Shown here: one piece after another, positions 27,790 through 35,934 of the stretch
Position numbering within the stretch: the stretch's first letter is position 1
Layout: every line of letters starts with the position of its first letter
Assembly: GCA_028282465.1 (NCBI GenBank)
Contig: JANQHX010000069.1
Location: forward strand, 1-38,337
DNA: 38,337 nt
Source of the DNA: Gynuella sp.
GTDB taxonomy: Bacteria > Pseudomonadota > Gammaproteobacteria > Pseudomonadales > Natronospirillaceae
Reading direction: 5' to 3'
The notes under the pieces: model-generated
Told to the model about the DNA's origin: nothing
Database searches by the model: none
What the model saw: the letters and a program-made list of their open reading frames with translations, nothing else
Translations under genes and position numbers: made by a program

Positions 27790-28175
27790 TTAAACGTAAT
27801 CACTCTGTCAGACGCCATACCGGCTTCTACTAGCTGCCCCAAGCCTGATATTAAAAAGTTGGGATCTAGGTTGAAACTGTCTTTTCCGTTCTGATCAGAC
27901 TCAGTCTTTCCTAACACGCCACGATTTAATGCACCGGCGATGCAAATCACCAGTTCAAAATTGTACTGCTTTGAGAGCTTGATCCATTCACTACGTACAT
28001 CTAGTTGATCTTTCATCGGGCTGACTAATACGTTTCCCGTATTGGCGCCATCACCGTAAAAAAACACACGAAAAATTTCATGCTCTTGGTCAAGCAACGC
28101 TTTGGCTAGATTTAATGCAGTCATTGAACCCTGATGGGTAAAAGGAGCCGCAGAGACTTTAATACTAAATTTCAT
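27786..28175 (-). CDS. tusD: Sulfur relay protein TusD (DsrE family)
   Basis: This 129-residue protein accepts persulfide sulfur from TusA. With the start at ATG 28175 the active-site Cys falls at residue 78 (ELVICIAGALNRGVL), exactly the position known in E. coli TusD, which supports this start over an upstream TTG at 28193. Other family features are VFFYGDGANTGNVL and the long linker before the C-terminal GLGQLVEAGMASDRVITF. First gene of tusDCBE. Confidence 0.93.
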   Translation of the reverse strand: MKFSIKVSAAPFTHQGSMTALNLAKALLDQEHEIFRVFFYGDGANTGNVLVSPMKDQLDVRSEWIKLSKQYNFELVICIAGALNRGVLGKTESDQNGKDSFNLDPNFLISGLGQLVEAGMASDRVITFK

Positions 28176-28201
28176 AGTGACATTGTAATTCAAACAGGCA
28201 T

Positions 28202-28229
28202 AAAAAAAGCCCTCTAAGAGGGCTTTTTT
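28202..28229 (-). terminator. Rho-independent terminator after the BI-1 family gene
   Basis: Stem GCCCTC/GAGGGC (28209-28214 with 28218-28223), loop of three, with an A tract on one side and T6 on the other, so it works in either direction. It lies between the BI-1 gene and tusD. Confidence 0.85.
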
Positions 28230-28247
28230 AAGTCTTTGGCGATTAAA

Positions 28248-28916
28248 TTAATCGTCGCCCATTACACCCAACAATGCTAGTAGGTGAACGAAGATATTGT
28301 AAATGCTCAAGTAAAGACTGATTGTGGCAGAGATATAATTAGTTTCACCACCATGAATGATGCGGCTAGTGTCAAACAGAATAAAGCCTGACATGATTAA
28401 AATGATACCTGCGGAAACAGCCATGCTCAGCGCTGGAATGCCAAAGAAAATATTAGCAATTGCAGCAACCAACATTACCATCAAGCCAATGAACAAGATG
28501 CCGCCCAAGAAAGAAAAATCTTTACGGGTGATCAATGTGTAGGCAGACAGGGTGAAAAAGATAAATGCTGTGCCAGCAAGCGCTTGGAAAACCAAACCAG
28601 CTGCACCGGCTGCAATGTAGTAGCTCAGCATTGGCCCAAGAGATGCACCCATCAAACCTGTGAAAACGAAAGTCCACACCAGGCCCATTCCTGAATTAAC
28701 AGCTTTGGGTAGAACCAGCCATAAGATTAAGAAAGCAGCACCGAAACAAACCAAAGATGCGATTTGACCGATGCCCAATGCGATTGCAAAGAAGGCTGTT
28801 ACTGCACTAAAAAGTAAAGTTAAGCCAAGTAGGGCATACGTGTTACGTAGTACCTTATTAGTCGCTATCGCTGATTGTCCACCACGGACAATAGTAGCAT
28901 CGCGAAATTCAGACAT
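28248..28916 (-). CDS. yccA: Bax inhibitor-1/YccA family membrane protein
   Basis: This 222-residue inner-membrane protein has seven hydrophobic helices and the family motif near the C-terminus (IILIMSGFILFDTSRIIHGG). In E. coli YccA binds and restrains the FtsH protease; related proteins act as pH-gated ion leak channels. I chose ATG 28916 because it has an AGGAG site seven bases upstream and gives MSEFRDATIVRGG; the frame is open further up, to 28985, but without such support. It lies directly upstream of the tus genes, as in Pseudomonas, with a terminator between. Confidence 0.9.
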   Translation of the reverse strand: MSEFRDATIVRGGQSAIATNKVLRNTYALLGLTLLFSAVTAFFAIALGIGQIASLVCFGAAFLILWLVLPKAVNSGMGLVWTFVFTGLMGASLGPMLSYYIAAGAAGLVFQALAGTAFIFFTLSAYTLITRKDFSFLGGILFIGLMVMLVAAIANIFFGIPALSMAVSAGIILIMSGFILFDTSRIIHGGETNYISATISLYLSIYNIFVHLLALLGVMGDD

Positions 28917-29033
28917 GTTTTTCTCCTGATCCATAACAGTTCTGGTATGAATATTATTGTGGGGTTGTAAGTTCAATTCAACCATTGGTTACGTAAGGAA
29001 ATTGACAACCAGTAACCCAGGTTTTAACGTTGA

Positions 29034-29051
29034 TTGAAACTAATGTTTTAA
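29034..29051. promoter_or_regulatory. Putative PsrA-type operator
   Basis: TTGAAAC-TAAT-GTTTTAA is a near-perfect dyad with the published PsrA pattern GAAAC-N4-GTTTC (one mismatch). It lies 32 bases ahead of the PsrA-like gene, so negative autoregulation is likely. Confidence 0.6.
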
Positions 29052-29082
29052 ACACTTGTTAGATTTTTAATGTCGAGTCGAT

Positions 29083-29721
29083 ATGTCCGAGAACAGCACT
29101 CATTCAAGAATTTTAGATGCCGCAGAAGAATTATTTGCAGAAAAAGGCTTTTCTGAAACCTCTCTTCGAACCATAACTTCCAAGGCAAATGTCAATTTAG
29201 CCGCAGTAAACTACCACTTTGGTTCAAAAAAGGAACTGATTCAGGCGGTTTTTGCCAGATTTCTTGATCCATTTTGTCAAAGGCTGGATAGAGCACTAGA
29301 AGAATTAGAAGAACAAGAGAAAGATTCCATCACCATTCAAAGAGTGCTTGAAGTACTGGCAGGCACCATTGCAGCAGGTACTGACGACCCTGAAAACGCC
29401 CATAAACTATCAATTTTTATGAGGTTGCTGGGCCTAGCTTACACCCAAAGCCAGGGACACATGAGAAGATTTATACGAGAAAATTACCAAGATACCTATC
29501 AAAAGTTTCTCAGTTGCGCCCAAAGAGCCCAACCGGATATCACATCTAAAGAACTTTTTTGGAAAGTACATTTTTCAATCGGAGCTGCGGCTTTTGCCAT
29601 GTCCAGTTTTGATTCATTACAAGCCATGTATGAGCGTGACAGCAATGAAACCACTAGCGTTTCGGAAGTGATGCAAATGCTGGTGCCCTTTGTATCAGCG
29701 GGCACAGCTGCCAAGTTTTAA
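29083..29721 (+). CDS. psrA: TetR-family regulator, PsrA-like
   Basis: This 212-residue regulator has a TetR DNA-binding domain (residues 8-54: RILDAAEELFAEKGFSETSL, then NVNLAAVNYHFGSKKELIQA) and a C-terminal domain with FMRLLGLAYTQSQGHMRRFI and LFWKVHFSIGAAAFAMSS, closely resembling Pseudomonas PsrA. PsrA senses long-chain fatty acyl signals, represses fatty-acid degradation genes and activates rpoS in Pseudomonas. A matching operator lies upstream. It converges with a crotonase gene. Family assignment is from memory of the motifs. Confidence 0.82.
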   Translation: MSENSTHSRILDAAEELFAEKGFSETSLRTITSKANVNLAAVNYHFGSKKELIQAVFARFLDPFCQRLDRALEELEEQEKDSITIQRVLEVLAGTIAAGTDDPENAHKLSIFMRLLGLAYTQSQGHMRRFIRENYQDTYQKFLSCAQRAQPDITSKELFWKVHFSIGAAAFAMSSFDSLQAMYERDSNETTSVSEVMQMLVPFVSAGTAAKF

Positions 29722-29764
29722 GGTTTCACCTGGTGAATTGGTTATTTTTTTCGAACTGGTTTGC

Positions 29765-30550
29765 CTACTTGTTCCAAATCGGTCGTCTTTTTTGCAGGAA
29801 TGCATCTACACCTTCACCACAATCTTCCCCAGCCCTCAACTCTGTTAAATATTCAATAGTCACATCAACCATGGCGTCATCATATTCTTCATTTGCTGAG
29901 TACTGGATGATTGCTTTGGTTTGGCGTAAGGCAACAGGCGACAAAGACAGAATGTCATCCAACACCAGTTCTGCTGAATCTTTTAATTCACTGGCTTCTA
30001 CCATCTGACTAACTAGGCCAAGCTTCATGGCTTGCATGGCAGAAATAGGTCTGGCCGTTAACGAGTGGTAGCGAACGGCACGTTCACCAATGGATTTAAC
30101 CAAATAAGGACTTGAGATTGAGGGGGCCAACCCAAACTTAGCATCATTAAGATAAAACTGACTTTCGGATGTCGTGATAACCACATCGCAGCCTGAGATT
30201 AACCCTAGTGATCCACCGTAGGCATTACCGTTAACACTGACAACGGTGGGAACGGGAAAGTGATACACAGTAGCCATCAGCCTAGCGAGTTGAGTAGCAT
30301 CAGACCGATTTGCGCTGATTCCAGCATCCACTACAGTTTTAATCCAGTTAGCATCCGCACCAGAGCAAAAGTGTCGACCCGCAGCATTGATATGTAAAAC
30401 CTTAACGTCTGGATGATCTGCAAAGTCGTCCAGTGCAGTAATTAACGAGTAGATGACTCGATCGTCATAAGCGTTATAAACCTCAGGACGGTTTAGGGTT
30501 AAGGTGGCGACACCTCTTTGATCAAGGTGGGTTAGAACAGAATCGGACAT
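29765..30550 (-). CDS. Enoyl-CoA hydratase/isomerase (crotonase) family protein
   Basis: This 261-residue protein has the crotonase fold: oxyanion-hole segments GRHFCSGADANWIK (about residues 58-71) and VNGNAYGGSLGLISGCDVVI (about 103-122), then FYLNDAKFGLAPSISSPYLV. The pattern is nearest to methylglutaconyl-CoA hydratase-like proteins of leucine or terpene degradation. In the last block the usual Glu (SEVRLGL) is Asp, so the reaction is uncertain. It stands alone with its own promoter, convergent with psrA. Confidence 0.85.
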   Translation of the reverse strand: MSDSVLTHLDQRGVATLTLNRPEVYNAYDDRVIYSLITALDDFADHPDVKVLHINAAGRHFCSGADANWIKTVVDAGISANRSDATQLARLMATVYHFPVPTVVSVNGNAYGGSLGLISGCDVVITTSESQFYLNDAKFGLAPSISSPYLVKSIGERAVRYHSLTARPISAMQAMKLGLVSQMVEASELKDSAELVLDDILSLSPVALRQTKAIIQYSANEEYDDAMVDVTIEYLTELRAGEDCGEGVDAFLQKRRPIWNK

Positions 30551-30566
30551 AGTAGCTTTTGTTGTT

Positions 30567-30596
30567 ATTATGATGGCTTAAAACTGGCTTTGAAAA
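30567..30596 (-). promoter_or_regulatory. Candidate sigma-70 promoter of the crotonase gene
   Basis: Minus strand TTTTCA and CATAAT separated by 18 bases, ending 16 bases from the ATG. Matches are four and five of six. Confidence 0.35.
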
Positions 30597-30770
30597 TAAG
30601 AAAGACTAATTCTTGTTCACCAGTCTTTACATTAGAGTAATAGACTATCAATCTGGATACTTGTCAACCAGGGAATCTGGCATGAGACAGAAATTGCAGA
30701 AATCCGATAGATTGTTTGTGGATAAAGATTTCAGTAAAAGGCAAAACTAACTAATAAGTGAACATTAATC

Positions 30771-33686
30771 ATGAATACACCTTTCCATCATAATGCTTTT
30801 GAGTTGGTAAGAGAGCACGAGATTGAGTCTTTGAATCTTAGCGCTCAGGAGTATCGCCACATAAAAACCGGAGCGTCGCACTTTCACCTAAAAGCAGATG
30901 TTGATGAAAATGTTTTCTTAGTGGCATTGCGCACCGTTCCTACAGACTCAACTGGCGTGGCTCACATTCTGGAGCACACGGCCCTGTGTGGCAGTGAAAA
31001 ATATCCAGTGCGTGACCCATTCTTTATGATGATTCGTCGTTCACTGAATACTTTTATGAATGCCTTCACGAGCAGTGATTGGACAGCTTATCCCTTTGCC
31101 AGTGAAAATAAAAAAGACTTCAACAATTTATTAGATGTGTACTTAGATGCAGTATTTTTTAGCCGCTTAGATGAACTGGATTTTCTTCAAGAAGGGCATC
31201 GCCTGGATTTCGAAGAAGAGGGCAATAAGGAATCTGATCTAGTGTACAAAGGGGTGGTATTTAATGAGATGAAGGGAGCAATGAGTTCCCCTACATCGAG
31301 ATTGTGGCAAGATTTTACCGCGTCGCTTTTCCCTTCTGTGACTTACCACTTTAATAGCGGAGGTGAACCAGAAAACATTACCGATTTGTCGTATGAAGAG
31401 CTGAAAGAATTTTATCGAGTGCACTATCATCCTTCCAACTCAGTATTCATGACATTTGGAAATATCCCCGTACATGAATTACAAGAAAAATTTGAAAAAC
31501 AAGCCCTCCAAAGATTCGAAAAACTAGATAAGAAAATCGAAGTTAATTTAGAAAAGCGTTTTCAAACACCGCAAGTTATTGAAACAACCTACGCTTTAGA
31601 CGAACCGGACTCATCCGATAAAACCCATGTTATCTTGGGCTGGTTGTTAGGCGAAAGTATTGATTTAGAGTCCCAATTAGAAGCTCACCTCATGAGCAAT
31701 GTGCTGCTTGACAACAGTGCGTCTCCCCTTAGAAAAGCATTGGAAAAAACAGATCTGGGTTTAACTCCTTCGCCACTGTGTGGTTTAGAAGATTCAAATC
31801 GCGAAATGGCATTTGTGTGTGGTTTAGAAGGTTGTAATAAAGATAATTCGGGTGACATTGAGCAGCTGATTCTATCAACACTTAAGAAAATTTCTGAAGA
31901 CGGTGTTGAACAGGAAAAAGTAGAAGCAGTACTGCACCAGTTAGAACTTCATCAACGGGAGATTGGTGGTGATAGTTACCCTTATGGACTTCAATTGATT
32001 CTATCTTGTTTATCTGCAGCGGTTCACCGGGGAGATCCAATTGCTGTCTTGAATCTTGATGAAGTGCTGGGTTCTATTCGAGAAAAAATTAAAGATCCAA
32101 ATTACATCAAAGGATTAATTAAAAAACTTCTGCTAGATAACCAACATCGAGTGACGCTGTCTATGGTTCCCGACAGCACCAAATCAGCTGAAATGACACA
32201 AGCAGAAAAAGCTAAGCTTGCTCAAATTAAATCTAGCCTAACAGATTCCGACAAAGAACAAATTATTGAGCTAGCAGAAAAACTAAAAGCTCGGCAAGAG
32301 CAGCATGACGACCCAGGAGTACTGCCAAAAGTTGATCTCTCCGATGTGCCAGCTGACTTAAAAACGAAATCTTCTTTAAAACCAATAAACAGCAAACCGG
32401 TGACTGCTTATAAAGAAGGGACTAATGGGCTGGTCTATGAACAACTCATTGTGCCAATCCCCGAATTAACGGATGAAGAAGTTTCTCTGTTACCACTTTA
32501 TTCTCACATGCTTACTGAGTTGGGTGCTGGCGATTCTGATTTTCTTACCATGCAAGGTCTACAGTCACAATTCACAGGTGGGCTTCATGCTTGGAACTCA
32601 ATGCGTGCAGACCTACATGATCAGTCATCTATTAATGGTTGCTTAGTGTTATCTGGAAAAGCACTGCAACGAAATGCATCGAAGCTGAATGAACTTATGT
32701 TAAAGACATGGAGTGAATGTCGATTCGATGAGCACGACCGAATATTAGACTTACTGGGCTATCTCCGGGCCAGGAAAGAGCAATCCGTGACAGGCTCGGG
32801 ACACTCTCTTGCCATGACCGCAGCGGCATCACATTGGAGTGTTGGCGCTCAGCTTACCCATCATATGACCGGGCTTGCAGGCATTAAATCCATTAAATCC
32901 AGTCATGATTCCATTAGTTCAGATAACCAAGCATTAAGAGAATTTGCCGATAAGCTAGCGAGCTTGCATCAAAAGATTTCAACCAATAAATCGCAACTAT
33001 TATTTGTCAGCGACGAAATCGACGATCGTTTGCATACCATGGTGTCAGCTTGGGACAGTCACTTAGGTGATCAAGTGGGTAGCCCCCTGAGCATTACAAG
33101 TAGCAATCCTCAGAATCAGTTTTGGTCTACCAATACCCAAGTCAACTTTTGTTCTAAAGCCTACTCAACGGTACCCGCCGGGCATCAGGATGCGCCAGCG
33201 CTGGCTGTACTTGGTGGCGTATTAAGGAATGAATTTTTGCATCGCAGTATTCGAGAGCAGGGTGGTGCGTACGGTGGCGGCGCAGGTCACGATTCCAGTA
33301 ATGGTGTGTTCCGATTTTATAGTTATCGAGATCCTCGACTTGAAGAAACCCTAGGAGATTTTGATAAATCTATTCAATGGGCTCTAGAAGATAATATTTC
33401 AGACAGAGCTTTAGAAGAGGCCGTGCTCGGCGTAATCAGCTCCCTAGACAAACCTGGCTCACCTGCTGGCGATGCAAAAGGAGATTTTTATAATCAACTC
33501 TTTGGTCGAACCTATGAAGTGAGAAAAGTTTACCGAGAAGGTGTGTTGTCTGTAACCAAGGACAAGTTGAAGGAAGTAGTGGACACCTACTTAAATAACA
33601 AACCAGCCAGTACTGCAGTGGTTACTAATAAAGAAGGCGTTGCTCAAAGTGCTGAATCTATTGGGGCAGAGGTAATCAACTTATAA
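30771..33686 (+). CDS. Insulinase-family (M16C) metallopeptidase, presequence-protease-like
   Basis: This 971-residue peptidase has the inverted zinc motif HILEH (His65, Glu68, His69) with the distal ligand Glu166 in GVVFNEMKG. It contains four M16 half-domains with a linker near residues 490-560; the C-terminal half has RSIREQGGAYGGGAGHDSSN, the catalytic-chamber Arg/Tyr-type motif. Length and the CGSEKYPVRDPFF, NAFTSSDWTAYPF signatures match the PreP/Cym1 group, which degrade short unstructured peptides. No signal peptide is seen, so it is probably cytoplasmic. Monocistronic, with a strong terminator. Confidence 0.93.
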   Translation: MNTPFHHNAFELVREHEIESLNLSAQEYRHIKTGASHFHLKADVDENVFLVALRTVPTDSTGVAHILEHTALCGSEKYPVRDPFFMMIRRSLNTFMNAFTSSDWTAYPFASENKKDFNNLLDVYLDAVFFSRLDELDFLQEGHRLDFEEEGNKESDLVYKGVVFNEMKGAMSSPTSRLWQDFTASLFPSVTYHFNSGGEPENITDLSYEELKEFYRVHYHPSNSVFMTFGNIPVHELQEKFEKQALQRFEKLDKKIEVNLEKRFQTPQVIETTYALDEPDSSDKTHVILGWLLGESIDLESQLEAHLMSNVLLDNSASPLRKALEKTDLGLTPSPLCGLEDSNREMAFVCGLEGCNKDNSGDIEQLILSTLKKISEDGVEQEKVEAVLHQLELHQREIGGDSYPYGLQLILSCLSAAVHRGDPIAVLNLDEVLGSIREKIKDPNYIKGLIKKLLLDNQHRVTLSMVPDSTKSAEMTQAEKAKLAQIKSSLTDSDKEQIIELAEKLKARQEQHDDPGVLPKVDLSDVPADLKTKSSLKPINSKPVTAYKEGTNGLVYEQLIVPIPELTDEEVSLLPLYSHMLTELGAGDSDFLTMQGLQSQFTGGLHAWNSMRADLHDQSSINGCLVLSGKALQRNASKLNELMLKTWSECRFDEHDRILDLLGYLRARKEQSVTGSGHSLAMTAAASHWSVGAQLTHHMTGLAGIKSIKSSHDSISSDNQALREFADKLASLHQKISTNKSQLLFVSDEIDDRLHTMVSAWDSHLGDQVGSPLSITSSNPQNQFWSTNTQVNFCSKAYSTVPAGHQDAPALAVLGGVLRNEFLHRSIREQGGAYGGGAGHDSSNGVFRFYSYRDPRLEETLGDFDKSIQWALEDNISDRALEEAVLGVISSLDKPGSPAGDAKGDFYNQLFGRTYEVRKVYREGVLSVTKDKLKEVVDTYLNNKPASTAVVTNKEGVAQSAESIGAEVINL

Positions 33687-33700
33687 ATTAATTTTCAATA

Positions 33701-33730
33701 GTGGCCGGGGCAATCCTTGGCCACTTTTTT
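33701..33730 (+). terminator. Rho-independent terminator after the M16 peptidase
   Basis: Stem GTGGCC/GGCCAC (33701-33706 with 33719-33724) extended by four weaker pairs around loop CAAT, then T6. Confidence 0.85.
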
Positions 33731-33994
33731 ATGCTCATGTTATATGCATGAAACTTAATTAATTAGATATATTATTCATTGGTATTCCTATTACACGAGA
33801 CGATAGTCCTGATCATAGGCTTAGTGCTGTTGGATGCCATTGCCATAGGTAAACCCGGCCACGGGCCAATTGACTTTTACCGAGCAAGATGACGGGTTTC
33901 GTTATTTACTTACAGAGTCGAAAAAGAGGAGCCCTAGTAGGTGTTGTAAATACACCAAATTATTCAGCTCGATGAAGGTTTAGCTCACTTATTT
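33731..33994. other. Gene-free stretch at the left edge of the RHS graveyard
   Basis: About 260 bases with no intact gene. Apart from the RHS repeat fossil at 33791-33870, nothing is recognised. Confidence 0.5.
33791..33870 (-). pseudogene. Degenerate RHS/YD-repeat fossil
   Basis: On the minus strand the sequence reads WPVAGFTYGNGIQQH, a stop, then AYDQDYRLV, a stop. FTYGNGI followed by YDQDYRL is the classic RHS repeat wording. It is closed by stops and is far too short to be a gene, so it is a relic of an RHS core that once extended here. Confidence 0.65.
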
Positions 33995-34434
33995 TTATGA
34001 GATAGTTTTTTGATAGCCTTTTCTTCAATTTCTTTTATCTTATCTACGGTAATTTCAATATTTAATTCTCGTTGGGTCTATGTCTTGTCCAGGAGATACA
34101 CCAAATTTATCTTTTAAGATTCTCTTTTCTTTATCTTCTTTACTTTCACCTTTCAAAAATTTCTCCACTATCGCTGTATGGTCAATTTGATTAGCTAAGG
34201 GCGGGGAGCTTTATTTATAAATATTAAGGCATGTTTAGGCTTAATATTTCTTGGCGCACAAGGCAAGACTTGACCCCCTTTATTATTTTCTAAGAATTGC
34301 TTGGCTTCACTCACAGCCTCTTGGTCAGATTCATCACTAAGCGATATTACCTTTTGATACCAAATCGTTGCATTTTCAATAGAGGAATATTCAGCATCGT
34401 TAGCATATTGTAGTGGTCTAATAGCACCGGACAC
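33995..34434 (-). pseudogene. Frameshifted small gene, RHS-associated remnant
   Basis: An open frame from a GTG at 34434 gives 79 residues ending FINKAPRP. Reading on in another frame across a G-rich run (about 34200) continues plausibly (LANQIDHTAIVEKFL, then KDKFGVSPGQDIDP), and a further shift near 34065 leads to EITVDKIKEIEEKAIKKL and a stop near 33995. Together this would be one protein of about 145 residues with two frameshifts. The family is unknown; position suggests an immunity or toxin remnant. Alternatively only the first 79 residues are made. Confidence 0.4.
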
Positions 34435-34541
34435 TTAATTAAGAGACAATCACCTGCAAATAGTTAATGGGTTGTAAGTAAAGAGGTCGCCGATGTGATT
34501 TGCCTTAGTAAGTAGCAAAGATCAGAAGATAACCATTTTTT

Positions 34542-34579
34542 AAATCAAACAGTTCAGCGAATGCTGAACTGTTTGATTT
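34542..34579. repeat. Perfect 17-base hairpin
   Basis: Arms AAATCAAACAGTTCAGC (34542-34558) and its exact complement (34563-34579) around loop GAAT. There is no T run on either side, so it is not a standard terminator, though it could end transcripts from the CdiI-like gene upstream. Confidence 0.8.
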
Positions 34580-34607
34580 GTAATGGGCATCCTGCGCAGC
34601 TTACTGG

Positions 34608-34665
34608 TAGGTATAGGTCTGATATTTCTTGACGAACAAAACAAGACCTAACCCCACATTCTTTA
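34608..34665 (-). pseudogene. Decayed second copy of a segment of the 34195-34434 gene
   Basis: About 44 bases here resemble 34231-34275 at roughly three of four positions. In the matching frame the copy reads VLFCSSRNIRP where the other has VLPCAPRNIKP, with a stop codon just before. It is a relic of a duplicated module. Confidence 0.4.
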
Positions 34666-34698
34666 GTTTTTAGGGGTGTAACTCTAGAAAATTCCGTT

Positions 34699-35124
34699 TT
34701 AGTTCATTCGGAATAGCTGAATAGCTTCATTTAGAGATTCTAAAGCACATTCAGCATCGTCTTTATCTAAACCCTTCATAGCAGATGGCACTGAGTCATT
34801 GAATATCGACTCTACATCCTTAAATACGTCTGGATTTTTTTGATAAAAATCATGCCCAGCTCTCAACACATTAGCCAGTAAATCTCCTGGATAATGATCA
34901 CAATGAGCTAAAGGGTTATTCCTTAACTGATCGACTGCTATTGGCATCAAATAGTCCAGTCCAATTCCCTGGCCAATCAGCAGTCTTATATCAGCTAACG
35001 ATAGCTCCCCTAATTGTTTGTTTCTGAGAACAAAGCATTTTTTTATTGAGGGAGGAGCCTCGTCAGGAATAGAGCCCCAATCATTTTTTTCTAATTGTGT
35101 TAATGTTTTTTTTAAATTTTTCAC
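34699..35124 (-). CDS. Contact-dependent inhibition immunity protein, CdiI-like
   Basis: The product from GTG 35124 is 141 residues and follows the pattern of a CdiI-type immunity family: KKTLTQLEKNDWGSIPDEAP, then LRNKQLGELSLADIRLLIGQ, then IGLDYLMPIAVDQLRNNPLA and HYPGDLLANVLRAG. Such proteins neutralise CDI or RHS toxins in the producing cell. The frame is open upstream to an ATG at 35370, but those 82 extra residues have no family match and overlap a toxin-like tail in another frame, so I prefer the GTG; no good ribosome site decides it. The cognate toxin survives only as a fragment just upstream. Confidence 0.7.
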   Translation of the reverse strand: MKNLKKTLTQLEKNDWGSIPDEAPPSIKKCFVLRNKQLGELSLADIRLLIGQGIGLDYLMPIAVDQLRNNPLAHCDHYPGDLLANVLRAGHDFYQKNPDVFKDVESIFNDSVPSAMKGLDKDDAECALESLNEAIQLFRMN

Positions 35125-35135
35125 GTCTATGTCGT

Positions 35136-35243
35136 CTACTAAGGTACAAATATAGGTGTTGGTGTAACGGGAATCCTTAGTGGAATACCATTTGTTGGCC
35201 CTGGAACCAATGCATATAAGAATCCTGCGATGAGTAAATGGGC
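35136..35243 (-). pseudogene. Remnant toxin tail ahead of the CdiI-like gene
   Basis: In a different frame from the immunity gene, 34 codons read HLLIAGFLYALVPGPTNGIP and then IPVTPTPIFVP before two consecutive TAG stops that end 12 bases before the GTG. A stop closes it upstream. The position and the proline-rich end suggest the last part of an RHS tip whose body was lost. Confidence 0.35.
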
Positions 35244-35415
35244 TTAGGAATGTATCCTTTGCAAACTCGCTGTTGCCATTATTGTCACTTTTTTCATTCA
35301 CAATCTTCTTCCTCAGCACAATCTTACATACACTCAACATAGTTTTCGGAAGCTTTTCTAACCTTCTCATAATCCGACTGTCACGCTATAGATGTATTTG
35401 ACTGCCCTTATTGAA

Positions 35416-35934
35416 TTAAGCGAATCTTTTGATCCATGCCCGAACAAACTCTTCTAAGTATGAACTTTCCCATTTCACGAAAACTCGATTGTAATAGTCT
35501 CTACTCACTGTTGCCGTAATTCCTTCACCTAAATCTGAAGAATCTTTTAGTTTTGGATCAGAGGCATTTTCTGGAAAATAACTAATTGCTGACAATTTAT
35601 CGTTAATGAAATAAAAACGAACCTCTCCATAGCCAATTATAGATCCCGTATCTTTAATAGAGATAATCCTTCTATGGAAATATGGTCTAAAAATCCCCGG
35701 TTTTTTTTCAGCCTCGTCAAATACAGAATAGGTCATATTCAATTCGTCCAATTTTGATTCGATGTCTTTTATTGACGAACATGATTCAAGGCTGGAATAA
35801 ATTTTCTGAGTTGCACTATTGCAAATAGACTCAGGCAAATTTAGTGAGCCATAGATCAAATACCAGCAAAAAAAACAAGTAGCCATAACTAAGGTTGCTA
35901 ATGCATATTTATATTTATTGATAATATTCACCAC
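35416..35934 (-). CDS. Membrane-anchored putative immunity protein
   Basis: This 172-residue protein has one N-terminal membrane helix ([20 protein letters not shown]) followed by a soluble domain predicted to face the periplasm. I chose GTG 35934 because GGGAG lies seven bases upstream; an in-frame ATG at 35958 has no such site. It overlaps the end of the chimeric RHS tip gene by 20 bases, the usual toxin-immunity coupling. No family is recognised; the immunity role is inferred from position. Confidence 0.6.
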   Translation of the reverse strand: MVNIINKYKYALATLVMATCFFCWYLIYGSLNLPESICNSATQKIYSSLESCSSIKDIESKLDELNMTYSVFDEAEKKPGIFRPYFHRRIISIKDTGSIIGYGEVRFYFINDKLSAISYFPENASDPKLKDSSDLGEGITATVSRDYYNRVFVKWESSYLEEFVRAWIKRFA

